Assembly: GCA_964577255.1 (NCBI GenBank)
Contig: CAZNYM010000020.1
Span: 1-33,929 of the forward strand
From: Micavibrio_C sp964577255
GTDB lineage: Bacteria; Pseudomonadota; Alphaproteobacteria; Micavibrionales; Micavibrionaceae
Length of the DNA: 33,929 nucleotides
Reading direction: 5' to 3'
The notes under the pieces are model-generated. The model ran no database searches. It was given only the letters and a program-made list of their open reading frames with translations, and had not been told where the DNA came from. Positions 8,330 to 17,114 of the stretch are shown piece by piece. The position numbers and the translations under genes were made by a program. Positions within the stretch are counted from its first letter, which is position 1; the number at the start of each line of letters is the position of its first letter.

Positions 8330-8992
8330 TCAGGCGGCCTCCGTCGCGCTGCCGGCATGGCCGGCCTTGCCTTCGCCCGCCGCCTCGACCTTCAGGCCCA
8401 GCCGCGCGGCGATGCGGCGCGCCAGAATGCCCGCGTACATATGGTTGTTGGGGAAATACACTTCCTCGGTGTCGATGGTCAGGACGGGCACACCCTGAAC
8501 CACGGCATGTTTGAGCAGCAGATCAATCTCCTGCTGCAGGCTTTCAATATAGTGGATGTCCACGTCGCGCTCGTGATCCCGGTTGCGGTTGCGGATGCGG
8601 CGCAGCTGCTCGGGCGCGGAACAACGCAGATCGACCAGCATGTCGGGCGCCCCCAGACGGCCTTCCAGATACTCGAAGCATTTCTCAATCACGGCGAAGC
8701 CCTGCGGATCCTCGTGCCGGAACAGCATGTTGGTGTAGGCGCGGACGTTCATGACCGACTGATCGACGACGTTGAGCGATCCCGGCCGCTCGAATTTCTT
8801 GATCTCGTGGAATTTCGACAGCACGAACCACATCTGCGAGGGGAAGCGGAAGCTGGCCGGATCGCGGAAACAATCGTCGAGGAAAGGGTTGGTGCCGAGA
8901 TTTTCGTAGATGGCGTTGAAACCCACCTGCGCCAGCGCGTCGCACAGCGTGGTTTTGCCTATGCCCAGGCCTCCGACCAGTTCGATACGCAT
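8330..8992 (-). CDS. Deoxynucleoside kinase-like protein, paralogue 2
   Basis: Second member of the tandem kinase-like trio, 220 residues. The P-loop is GGLGIGKT (7-14). Glu30 in AIYENL, Gln53 in PSQMWFVLSK and the YLEGRLGAPDMLVDLRC segment align with paralogue 3. The family D/E-R-S motif reads Asp77-Gln-Ser, followed by VMNVRAY, a pattern shared with paralogue 3 (VVNGRTY). The lid region is rich in Arg (RIRNRNRDHERD), as expected for phosphate binding. AGGGGG lies about 9 nt before the ATG. The last 20 residues are a low-complexity Ala/Gly tail. Expected activity is ATP-dependent phosphorylation of a deoxynucleoside or similar alcohol; not provable here. Confidence 0.75.
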   Translation of the reverse strand: MRIELVGGLGIGKTTLCDALAQVGFNAIYENLGTNPFLDDCFRDPASFRFPSQMWFVLSKFHEIKKFERPGSLNVVDQSVMNVRAYTNMLFRHEDPQGFAVIEKCFEYLEGRLGAPDMLVDLRCSAPEQLRRIRNRNRDHERDVDIHYIESLQQEIDLLLKHAVVQGVPVLTIDTEEVYFPNNHMYAGILARRIAARLGLKVEAAGEGKAGHAGSATEAA

Positions 8993-9104
8993 GATTATCT
9001 GCCCCCTGAAGCCTAGAGGCTAGCAGGGCAGCGCGCGGCTGGGCATGGGCCGAATCGTTAATGTCCACAGAAGAGGGGTGAAATGTCGTGGAGATAGATT
9101 CAGT

Positions 9105-9746
9105 TTATGAAAACCTTGGCGCGGGCGCACGGCCGCGCGCCAAATTATGCAGCGCCAGAGAGACCCGGCCATGAACGCCGGCGACATGCGCCTCCCACTC
9201 CTGGCCCGTTACGGTATTGTCGGGAATGACAAGCACGGCGCGGCCCTTTTGTCTTTCGCTGTTCAGAAGCTCCTGCATAACGCCGTTGAAACGCTCCAGA
9301 TAAACGGCGGTGAGCCCCTGCTCGCTGTCCCGGCGGCGGGAGCGGATGCGGGCGAGCTGGGTATCGACCGGGCAGTCGAGATAAAGCAGGAGGTCGGCCG
9401 GGCCCAGTTTCCGTTCAAGATAATCGTAGGACTCGGTAATCAGCCGCAGCGCCTCCGGGTCCTTGTCCCGCAGGAGAGCCGTGGCGTAAGTGCGGCCATT
9501 GACCACGGAATAATCGACGATATTGGCTTTACGCGGATCGGCGTGAAGTATGTTCTCGAATTTCGAACACACAAACACCATCTGCGACGGGAAAGCCATG
9601 CTTTCCATGTCCTGATAAAAAGACTCCAGAAGCGGATTTTGGCGCAGATCCTCAAGGATAGATGTGTAACCGAACGACTCCGCCAGAGCCCTGCAAAGCT
9701 CCGTTTTCCCGACGCCCAAACCTCCGGCCATTTCTATGCGGCTCAT
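9105..9746 (-). CDS. Deoxynucleoside kinase-like protein, paralogue 3
   Basis: First transcribed of the three tandem kinase-like genes, 213 residues. It has P-loop GGLGVGKT (8-15), Glu32 in SILEDL, Gln55 in PSQMVFVCSK and YLERKLGPADLLLYLDC, and an Arg-rich lid (RIRSRRRDSEQ). The D/E-R-S motif reads Asp78-Tyr-Ser. I chose the ATG at 9744-9746, since AGGG lies just upstream and the protein then begins MSRIE, aligned with MRIE of the paralogues; an ATG at 9758 would add four residues. A possible terminator upstream at 9790-9815 suggests this gene could begin a separate transcript. The gap to paralogue 2 is 112 nt with nothing recognisable. Confidence 0.75.
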   Translation of the reverse strand: MSRIEMAGGLGVGKTELCRALAESFGYTSILEDLRQNPLLESFYQDMESMAFPSQMVFVCSKFENILHADPRKANIVDYSVVNGRTYATALLRDKDPEALRLITESYDYLERKLGPADLLLYLDCPVDTQLARIRSRRRDSEQGLTAVYLERFNGVMQELLNSERQKGRAVLVIPDNTVTGQEWEAHVAGVHGRVSLALHNLARGRAPAPRFS

Positions 9747-9789
9747 GGGCCCTGTCATAGCAGGACCGGCGTGCGGACTTCAAGAAATG

Positions 9790-9815
9790 AAAAAGGGGCC
9801 GCGCCTCAGAGCGGC
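9790..9815 (-). terminator. Possible rho-independent terminator after the small gene downstream of pdhC
   Basis: In the minus-strand transcript GCCGC (9815-9811), an 8-nt loop and GCGGC (9802-9798) are followed by CCC and TTTTT (9794-9790). The stem is only 5 bp, so strength is uncertain. The stop codon of the upstream gene lies in the loop. If active, it would separate the pdh genes from the kinase cluster. Confidence 0.4.
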
Positions 9816-10150
9816 TTCTGAGATCTGAAAATCCTGTCAATCGCCGTGCATTGCCGGTGAAATTCCGGGTGGGCGACAGTATCCTCGATCTTACTGTAGA
9901 TTTGCCACGCGGTGCGCAAAACAGGGACGGGAGACTCCTGCCCATTCTCAAGTTTTTCGTAGTAATCGACGCGGGCGCGGAAATAAGAGAACTCATCCCC
10001 TGCCCAGCCATAGCGGGCCGCTAAAAAACGAAACGTCAGATCATGATCGGAAAGATACCTGTCGACGATATCCTGGCGCACCTTCGCCCGTTCATGGCCG
10101 TAGCGCATGACGTCAAAAAGATGGCTGAGACCGACAAGGGGATCCTTCAT
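9806..10150 (-). CDS. Hypothetical 114-residue protein downstream of pdhC
   Basis: I do not recognise the family. The predicted protein starts MKDPLVGLSHLFDV and is rich in charged and aromatic residues (RARVDYYEKLENG), with no signal peptide or membrane segment, so it is likely cytoplasmic and mostly helical. I chose the ATG at 10148-10150, 7 nt after the pdhC stop; a longer frame to 10234 would run into pdhC coding sequence. There is no clear Shine-Dalgarno, which suggests coupling to pdhC translation. A possible terminator overlaps its stop codon. Whether it acts on pyruvate dehydrogenase is unknown. Confidence 0.6.
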   Translation of the reverse strand: MKDPLVGLSHLFDVMRYGHERAKVRQDIVDRYLSDHDLTFRFLAARYGWAGDEFSYFRARVDYYEKLENGQESPVPVLRTAWQIYSKIEDTVAHPEFHRQCTAIDRIFRSQKPL

Positions 10151-10157
10151 GGCTTTA

Positions 10158-11420
10158 TCATACCAGCATGCTGGCGGGAGTCTCGACGAATTTCTTGAAG
10201 ATCTGCAGATATTCCGCTCCCACCGCGCCGTCAACTGCGCGGTGATCGACCGAGAGCGTGCAGGACATCACCGTGCCAACCGCCAGCTGGCCGTTCTTGA
10301 CCACCGGCTGCTGGATGCCCGCGCCGACCGCCAGGATGCAGGCCTGGGGCGGGTTGATGATGGCGGCGAATTCCTTGATGCCGTACATGCCGAGGTTGGA
10401 AATGGAGAACGTGCCGCCCTGGAATTCGACCGGCTTGAGCTTGCCTTCACGGGCGCGCGCGGCCAGGTCTTTCACTTCTTCCGAAATCTGGCGCATGCCC
10501 TTGATCTCGGCCGCCTTGACGATGGGCGTGATCAACCCGTTTGGTGTGGCCACCGCGACCGAGATGTCGGCATGGTCGTATTGCAGGATGGCGTCATCCG
10601 TCCAGGCGACGTTCGCCGCCGGATAGGCCTTGAGCGCCATGGCGGCGGCTTTGATGATGAAATCGTTGACCGAAAGCTTGTAAGCGCCTTTGGCCTCGGC
10701 GTTGAGCTTTTCCCGCGTGGCCAGCAGGTCGTCGATCAGGCAATCGATGGTCAGGTAGAAATGGGGAATGGTCTGCTTGGATTCCAGCAGCCGCGACGCC
10801 ACCACCTTGCGGATGCTGTTGTTGGGTAGCGCGGTGTAGGTCATGCCCAAAAGATCGGACTGCCGCCGCGCATCCATGCCTGAAGAAGCAGGGCGCGAAG
10901 CCGGAGCCGCCGCAGGGCGACCACCCGCCGGCGCGCCCGCCAGATCAGCCTTCACGATGCGACCGTGCGGACCGGTACCCCTGACGGCGGCAAGATCGAT
11001 CCCCTTCTCAGCCGCCAGACGGCGCGCAAGCGGTGAGGCAAAAACACGGCTGCCTCCTGTCTGCGGCACGGTCACGGTGCGGGGTGCCGGCATAACCGGC
11101 GCGGCGGTGGAAACAGGGGCGGTCACCGGGGCAGCGGGTTTGGGTGCCGATGCCTTGCCCAAATCGTTGGCGGTTTCGCCTTCTTCGAGCAGCATGGCGA
11201 TCACCGTGTTCACGGCCACGCCTTCGGTACCCGCGGGCACCAGAATTTTTCCCAGCACGCCTTCATCGGCGGCTTCGACTTCCATCGTAGCCTTGTCGGT
11301 CTCGATCTCGGCGATCACGTCGCCGGACTTGACCTTGTCGCCTTCCTTCTTCGTCCACTTGGCAAGCTTACCTTCTGTCATCGTCGGGGACAGAGCGGGC
11401 ATGGTCACATTAATGGGCAT
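10158..11420 (-). CDS. pdhC: Pyruvate dehydrogenase E2, dihydrolipoamide acetyltransferase
   Basis: Core subunit of the pyruvate dehydrogenase complex; transfers acetyl groups from lipoate to CoA. Domain order is one lipoyl domain with Lys43 in ETDKATME, an Ala/Pro-rich linker, a peripheral-subunit-binding domain with FASPLARRLAAEKG and GTGPHGRI, a second linker and the catalytic domain ending with His393 and Asp397 in DHRAVDG. The 420-residue length with a single lipoyl domain is usual for alphaproteobacteria. The start overlaps the end of pdhB by 11 nt, so translation is probably coupled. Confidence 0.96.
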   Translation of the reverse strand: MPINVTMPALSPTMTEGKLAKWTKKEGDKVKSGDVIAEIETDKATMEVEAADEGVLGKILVPAGTEGVAVNTVIAMLLEEGETANDLGKASAPKPAAPVTAPVSTAAPVMPAPRTVTVPQTGGSRVFASPLARRLAAEKGIDLAAVRGTGPHGRIVKADLAGAPAGGRPAAAPASRPASSGMDARRQSDLLGMTYTALPNNSIRKVVASRLLESKQTIPHFYLTIDCLIDDLLATREKLNAEAKGAYKLSVNDFIIKAAAMALKAYPAANVAWTDDAILQYDHADISVAVATPNGLITPIVKAAEIKGMRQISEEVKDLAARAREGKLKPVEFQGGTFSISNLGMYGIKEFAAIINPPQACILAVGAGIQQPVVKNGQLAVGTVMSCTLSVDHRAVDGAVGAEYLQIFKKFVETPASMLV

Positions 11421-12834
11421 AGCAAACCTCTTTCACCACATGCACGATCTCATCCACCTGCGGCAGGGCCAGTTTCTCCAGATTGGCCGCATAGGGCAGC
11501 GGCACATCGGCGGCGCAGACGCGACGCACCGGCGCGTCGAGATAGTCGAAGGCGTGCTCGTTGACCAGCGCGGCGATTTCGGCGCCGATGCCGGCGAAGG
11601 CCCAGCCCTCCTCCACGCTCACGACGCGGTTGGTCTTTTTCACCGATTCAAGGATAGTCCAGCGGTCGAGCGGACGAATGGTGCGCAGGTTGATGACCTC
11701 GGCGCTGATCCCCTCGGCTTCCAGTTTTTTGGCGGCCTCGAGCGCCTTGCCGACCATGATCGAGTACGCGACGATGGTGACATCCGTACCCGCGCGTTCG
11801 ATCTTGGCACGGCCGATCGGGATGATGAAATCCTCGGCGACCGGCACTTCGAAGCTCTGGCCGTACATGATTTCGTTCTCCAGCACCACGACCGGGTTCG
11901 GGTCACGGATGGCGGCTTTCATCAGGCCGCGCGCGTCGGCTCCCGACCACGGCGCCACGACCTTCAGGCCAGGAATATGCCCGTACCAGGACGCGAAATC
12001 CTGGCTGTGCTGCGCGCCCACGCGCGCGGCCGCGCCGTTGGGGCCACGGAAAACGATGGGACAGCCCAGCTGCCCGCCCGCCATGTAGAGTGTTTTGGCC
12101 GCCGAGTTGATGATGTGGTCGATCGCCTGCATGGCGAAGTTCATGGTCATGAACTCGACGACCGGCTTGAGCCCCTTGAAAGCCGAGCCGACAGCGATAC
12201 CGGCGAATCCGTGTTCGGTAATCGGCGTGTCGATGACGCGCTGCGGCCCGAATTCATCGAGCATCCCCTGCGAAACCTTATAGGCGCCGTTATACTCGGC
12301 CACTTCTTCACCCATGAGGAAAACTTTTTCGTCGCGGCGCATTTCCTCCGACATGGCGGCGCGCAAGGCCTCGCGTACGGTCATGGTCTGGGTATCGGTG
12401 AAGGAAGCCTCATCGAAGGGCGGCGGCTCGATGACTTTACCCTGGGCGTGCAGAATATCGCGGCTCGCGACGACAGCACCCGCCGCCTGAGTCACGTTCG
12501 CGGTAGCAACCACGCCCTGTGAATCAGGGGCAGACGGCACGCACGGAATGTCGCGGGGCGCATTTTTGACCTTTATGGCCGAACCGTCCTCGCCCTCTTC
12601 CAGAAGCATGGCGATCACGCTGTTGACGGCTACGCCCTCGGTTCCCTCGGCCACCACCAGCTTGCCGATGCGGCCTTCGTCGACGGCTTCCACTTCCATG
12701 GTCGCCTTGTCGGTCTCGATTTCGGCAATCACGTCGCCGGGCTTGACCTTGTCGCCCTCTTTCTTGGTCCAGCGGGCAAGCTTGCCTTCGGTCATCGTTG
12801 GCGACAGGGCGGGCATCAGGATTTCAGTCGGCAT
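11410..12834 (-). CDS. pdhB: Pyruvate dehydrogenase E1 beta subunit with N-terminal lipoyl domain
   Basis: Beta half of the thiamine-diphosphate-dependent E1 enzyme that decarboxylates pyruvate. Residues 1-80 are a lipoyl domain nearly identical to that of PdhC (ETDKATMEVEA, Lys43). An Ala/Pro linker then leads to the transketolase-like domain with MTVREALRAAM, GEEVAEYNGAYKVSQG and RVIDTPITEHGFAGIAVG. The C-terminal domain includes INLRTIRPLD. At 474 residues it is long compared with E1-beta proteins lacking the lipoyl domain, but this fusion is known in alphaproteobacteria. It follows the small membrane protein gene by 26 nt. Confidence 0.96.
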   Translation of the reverse strand: MPTEILMPALSPTMTEGKLARWTKKEGDKVKPGDVIAEIETDKATMEVEAVDEGRIGKLVVAEGTEGVAVNSVIAMLLEEGEDGSAIKVKNAPRDIPCVPSAPDSQGVVATANVTQAAGAVVASRDILHAQGKVIEPPPFDEASFTDTQTMTVREALRAAMSEEMRRDEKVFLMGEEVAEYNGAYKVSQGMLDEFGPQRVIDTPITEHGFAGIAVGSAFKGLKPVVEFMTMNFAMQAIDHIINSAAKTLYMAGGQLGCPIVFRGPNGAAARVGAQHSQDFASWYGHIPGLKVVAPWSGADARGLMKAAIRDPNPVVVLENEIMYGQSFEVPVAEDFIIPIGRAKIERAGTDVTIVAYSIMVGKALEAAKKLEAEGISAEVINLRTIRPLDRWTILESVKKTNRVVSVEEGWAFAGIGAEIAALVNEHAFDYLDAPVRRVCAADVPLPYAANLEKLALPQVDEIVHVVKEVCYAH

Positions 12835-12860
12835 CTTTCAGAGTTCCCGGATTGAGTACG

Positions 12861-13085
12861 TTACTTGGGTTGCGTTTGCGCGGCAGGAGGCGGATACAGC
12901 CTGTCCGTATCAAGGGCGACAATGACGGCGGAAGCGACGGTCAGCCCTATGATCACGTTAATCGCCATGCCCGCCCAGACGGCGCTCAGGCTTCTTTGTT
13001 CTTCACCTTTGCTGGCGCGTTTCAGCGCCTGGGCAATGCGCTCTTCCCGATCTTTCGAATAAAGATGGGTTACTTTATCGCTCAT
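12861..13085 (-). CDS. Small single-pass membrane protein between pdhA and pdhB
   Basis: A 74-residue protein that I cannot assign to a family. Residues 1-33 are charged and predicted helical (KDREERIAQALKRASKGEEQ), 35-58 form one hydrophobic membrane segment (AGMAINVIIGLTVASAVIVAL), and the end is Pro-rich. The basic N-terminal part suggests that side stays in the cytoplasm. Its ATG overlaps the pdhA stop in an ATGA, and pdhB begins 26 nt after it, so it is embedded in the pdh operon and translationally coupled to pdhA. A role in membrane tethering of the complex is only a speculation from position. Confidence 0.68.
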   Translation of the reverse strand: MSDKVTHLYSKDREERIAQALKRASKGEEQRSLSAVWAGMAINVIIGLTVASAVIVALDTDRLYPPPAAQTQPK

Positions 13086-14107
13086 TTTTCATCCACCTCC
13101 ACCAGCACATCGGTCCATAGCTCTGCCGCATCGAGTTCGGGCGATTCCTGGGCAAAATCGGCGGCCTCGGTCACGATATCCTTGATCTCCCGGTCGATGG
13201 GTTTGAGGTCGTCTTCGGTCACGCCCTCGGCGGCCAGCAGCTTTTTGATGGCCTCGATCGGATCGCGCTCGGTTTTGTATTTCTCGACCTCTTCCTTGGA
13301 GCGGTATTTGCCGGGATCGGACATGGAGTGGCCGCGATAGCGATAAGTCATGACTTCGAGCAGATACGGCCCGTTGCCCGAGCGCACATAATCGAGCGCC
13401 TGGCGCGCCGTCGTCTGCACGGCGAAGACATCCATGCCGTCGACCTGCTCGCCGGGGATGCCATAGCCCTCGCCGCGGCGGTACAGTTCGCCCGCCGCGT
13501 GGCGCGCGCCGCTGGTACCCATCGCGTAGCCGTTGTTCTCGATCACATAAAGGACGGGCAGCTTCCACAGCGCCGCCATGTTCATGGCTTCGTAGAACTG
13601 GCCCTGGTTGGCCGAGCCATCACCCTGATAGACCACGGCCACGCCGCCGTCATTGTTGTATTTGTGGGCGAAGCCCAGGCCCGTGCCCAGCGCCGACGAC
13701 GCCCCCACGATGCCATGACCGCCGAAGAAATTGGCTTCCTTGCTGAACATGTGCATCGAACCGCCCTTGCCGCGCGAATAGCCGCCCCGGCGCCCGGTCA
13801 GCTCGGCCATCACCCCCTTGGGATCCATGCCGCAGGCCAGCATGTGGCCGTGGTCGCGGTAAGCGGTGATGACGGTATCCTGCGGCAACTGGGCGGACTG
13901 GATGCCCGTCACCACGGCCTCCTGGCCGATATAGAGGTGGCAGAAGCCGCCGATCAGCCCCATGCCGTAAAGCTGGCCGGCTTTTTCCTCGAACCGGCGG
14001 ATCAGCAGCATGTCGCGGTAGAATTTTTTCATCTCCTCGAGGGAGGGCTTGGGCGCGCTGTTCGAGCCGGCGGAAACGGATTTCAGATTGGGTGCTTTTT
14101 TAGCCAC
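13082..14107 (-). CDS. pdhA: Pyruvate dehydrogenase E1 alpha subunit
   Basis: Alpha half of the E1 enzyme, binding thiamine diphosphate. The cofactor motif runs from GDGSANQG (162-169) to ENNGYAMGT (190-198). Also seen are IGQEAVVTGI, HGHMLACGMDPKGVMAELTGR and YRYRGHSMSDPGKYRS, the loop that in mitochondrial E1 contains phosphorylation sites. Length 341 residues is normal. The start codon is GTG (14105-14107), with a G-rich CCGGGG upstream rather than a canonical Shine-Dalgarno. The 104-nt gap behind ftsB could hold a promoter, but I find no convincing hexamers. Confidence 0.96.
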   Translation of the reverse strand: MAKKAPNLKSVSAGSNSAPKPSLEEMKKFYRDMLLIRRFEEKAGQLYGMGLIGGFCHLYIGQEAVVTGIQSAQLPQDTVITAYRDHGHMLACGMDPKGVMAELTGRRGGYSRGKGGSMHMFSKEANFFGGHGIVGASSALGTGLGFAHKYNNDGGVAVVYQGDGSANQGQFYEAMNMAALWKLPVLYVIENNGYAMGTSGARHAAGELYRRGEGYGIPGEQVDGMDVFAVQTTARQALDYVRSGNGPYLLEVMTYRYRGHSMSDPGKYRSKEEVEKYKTERDPIEAIKKLLAAEGVTEDDLKPIDREIKDIVTEAADFAQESPELDAAELWTDVLVEVDEK

Positions 14108-14211
14108 GGAAAAACCCCGGTAAAGGTCGGAAAACGGACGAAAACACAGGGTTTTGGTACACTATTTTAAAGGAGGTTTCTATCGCCGCGGTTGCTGCGC
14201 CGCAGCACGAA

Positions 14212-14526
14212 CTAGTTGGGGACGATCACGACCTGCTCGCCCGGACGGACATAGCCCAGCACCGCGCGCGCGCGTTCCTCCAGCAGGTCGCGGTCGACCG
14301 AACCCGGACGCAGCATCGTCACGCGGTGTTCGAGCGCGACGCGGCGGCCGTGATAATCGTCGTACTGCACCGACAGGCTCTCGATCCTGTGCTCGAGCAT
14401 CACCAGGCGCAGCAGACTGCGGTCACCCAGCAGCATGTGATAGGAAAAATACAGGCTGAGGCACAGGCCCACGATCATCATGACGTTGCGGCGGACGGAC
14501 GGGCGCTGTTCCAGAAGCTTTTTCAT
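14212..14526 (-). CDS. ftsB: FtsB/DivIC-type septum formation initiator
   Basis: Bitopic cell-division protein of the FtsB/DivIC family that links FtsL and FtsQ in the divisome. The 104-residue protein has a short basic N-terminus, one membrane segment (about 13-33), a coiled-coil stretch (LVMLEHRIESLSVQYDDYHGRRVALEHRV) and a C-terminal part with RDLLEERARAVLGYVRPGE typical of the family. Position between eno and pdhA is the usual one in alphaproteobacteria. The 182 nt upstream (14527-14708) are AT-rich and probably contain its promoter. Confidence 0.85.
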   Translation of the reverse strand: MKKLLEQRPSVRRNVMMIVGLCLSLYFSYHMLLGDRSLLRLVMLEHRIESLSVQYDDYHGRRVALEHRVTMLRPGSVDRDLLEERARAVLGYVRPGEQVVIVPN

Positions 14527-14567
14527 AGCTTCATGGAATCACAAACGAATCACCCCTGCAACGGGAA

Positions 14568-14584
14568 AATATCAGGAATATCAG
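14568..14584. repeat. Short direct repeat in the ftsB upstream region
   Basis: AATATCAG occurs twice, at 14568-14575 and 14577-14584, with one base between. It lies 42-58 nt upstream of the ftsB start in an AT-rich, otherwise featureless 182-nt gap. It could be a binding site for a regulator or chance. Confidence 0.25.
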
Positions 14585-14708
14585 TCTCTTATGTGTGAAC
14601 ATTCAAAGAACGTCCACGCTAAGTGATTCTAATGACTCGGTTTTTTGCAACTGTAAAAAATTTTGACCGCATAAGTTATCAACACGCGGATGGGTCAGCT
14701 TTTCAGTC

Positions 14709-15182
14709 CTACGCCGGGGACCGGATTTTTCTGACGCTGCCTACTATCCCCCTGCTAAAGACGCCGAGGCCAGCGGCTATGCAAAGCAGGCTAAGAGCAA
14801 GATTAATTTTTGGGAAAAGACTCAACATACGCTCTGACTCTTTTTCCTCTTTCACAAGCCAGGCATCAGCGGCGATCCGCGCCTTGGCTACGTCCACATT
14901 GATGTCGGCTTGGCATTTGAAATCCGAAGAAACGTCATTCTTCCATGCTTTGAGCAAAGCTTCGCAATTTTTCAGGTTTTCCTGGGCCTGAGTATGGAAC
15001 TGCTTTCTTATCTCGTTGTCGATGGTGGTCTTTTGCCTCTGTTCCGCATGAGGATTATCTCTAAGGTCCTTTCTAAGGCCCTCAGACAGGTAAGAACACA
15101 TGCCATTGACAAGAGCAACACCAAGCGCTATCGCGCCAAAATAACCAGTCAGACTCCATTTCGCCTTTGAAGCTTCATTCAT
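14709..15182 (-). CDS. Hypothetical membrane protein with two helices and an extracytoplasmic loop
   Basis: A 157-residue protein of no recognised family. Membrane segments are seen at about 11-31 and 123-142, with basic residues at both ends (KAKW at the start, RKIR at the end), which predicts both termini inside and residues 32-122 in the periplasm. That loop is Gln/Lys/Glu-rich, likely coiled coil, and has Cys73 and Cys90. A good Shine-Dalgarno, GGGAGG, lies 8 nt before the ATG, 22 nt after the eno stop, so co-transcription with eno is likely. Codon use is AT-richer than in eno. An opposite-strand frame over 14623-14991 has no such support. Confidence 0.68.
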   Translation of the reverse strand: MNEASKAKWSLTGYFGAIALGVALVNGMCSYLSEGLRKDLRDNPHAEQRQKTTIDNEIRKQFHTQAQENLKNCEALLKAWKNDVSSDFKCQADINVDVAKARIAADAWLVKEEKESERMLSLFPKINLALSLLCIAAGLGVFSRGIVGSVRKIRSPA

Positions 15183-15204
15183 TTTAAAAACCTCCCTTAA
15201 AAAA

Positions 15205-16511
<1,307 letters not shown>

Positions 16512-16515
<4 letters not shown>

Positions 16516-17048
16516 GGTTTCCTCTGGGGCAAAGGTGTAACAGCGGCGGGAAGCCTAACACCCCGCTGGGCGAAATCGATAACACGCAGCGGGTCTACAT
16601 CAAGTATTTCGCAGATTCTCAGGGCATCATGGTGCATCAGGCCGAAGCGGCCGTCCACCTGCACGAGGTTATGAATGTTAAGGAGCCCGTCATCGACGAC
16701 GACCATCTGCTCGACCTCGGGGTGCTCCTTCATCCAGCGGCAAATGTGATGTTCGCGCTTGCTGCTGCTGTCATAGCGGCACGACCAGTCCCGATGAATA
16801 TGTTTGTTGTCGAAACCCGCTTTTTCCATCCAGCCCAAGACGGCCGCGAGATCCCGCTCGCTGTCTTCCTGCGCCCTGACAGAGGTGAAAACAACCTTGG
16901 CGTCACTCACCTCGCAGATATTGCTGATTATTTTTGCGCCGACAGGATCGATATGTTTCATCGAACCGTAAGCCATGTTGACGCGGTGGCCGGACAGAAC
17001 TTCGTCCAGATCCAGGAAAATGATTTTTTTGGCGTTGCTGCGTGACAT
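16512..17048 (-). CDS. HAD-fold phosphatase-like protein (HAD_SAK-type), paralogue 1
   Basis: A 178-residue HAD-superfamily protein resembling the HAD domain found in Swiss-army-knife RNA repair proteins. Motif I is FLDLDEV (Asp13, Asp15), motif II is FTSVRA (Thr55-Ser56) and the terminal acidic motif is VVVDDG (Asp119-Asp120). The order of blocks KVVFTS, KAGFDNKHIHRDWSC, KREHHICRWMKEHPEV and NLVQVDGRFGLMHHD is shared with the next gene upstream. It has AGGAGGAG before its ATG and ends in an ATGA overlap with eno. A nucleotide 5' or 3' phosphatase activity is the family suggestion; the substrate here is unknown. Confidence 0.7.
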
Positions 17049-17114
17049 TAAGGGGCTCCTCCTGGCGCACAGGGTTTAACATATATAACCAAGCCCGGCG
17101 GCGCTGGCAAGACG

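Noticed and set aside
10843..12522. 559-residue open frame on the plus strand opposite pdhC and pdhB
   Set aside because: It is antisense to two well-supported genes, has low-complexity Arg/Ala/Ser composition typical of GC-rich shadow frames, and no ribosome binding site or recognisable domain.
14169..14176. AAAGGAGG on the plus strand that looks like a strong Shine-Dalgarno
   Set aside because: No ATG, GTG or TTG at a fitting distance opens a credible protein; the frame over it is opposite ftsB and has shadow composition.
14193..14207. TGCTGCG/CGCAGCA inverted repeat after the ftsB stop as a terminator
   Set aside because: The loop would be a single base unless the stem is shortened to 5 bp, and no T-run follows.
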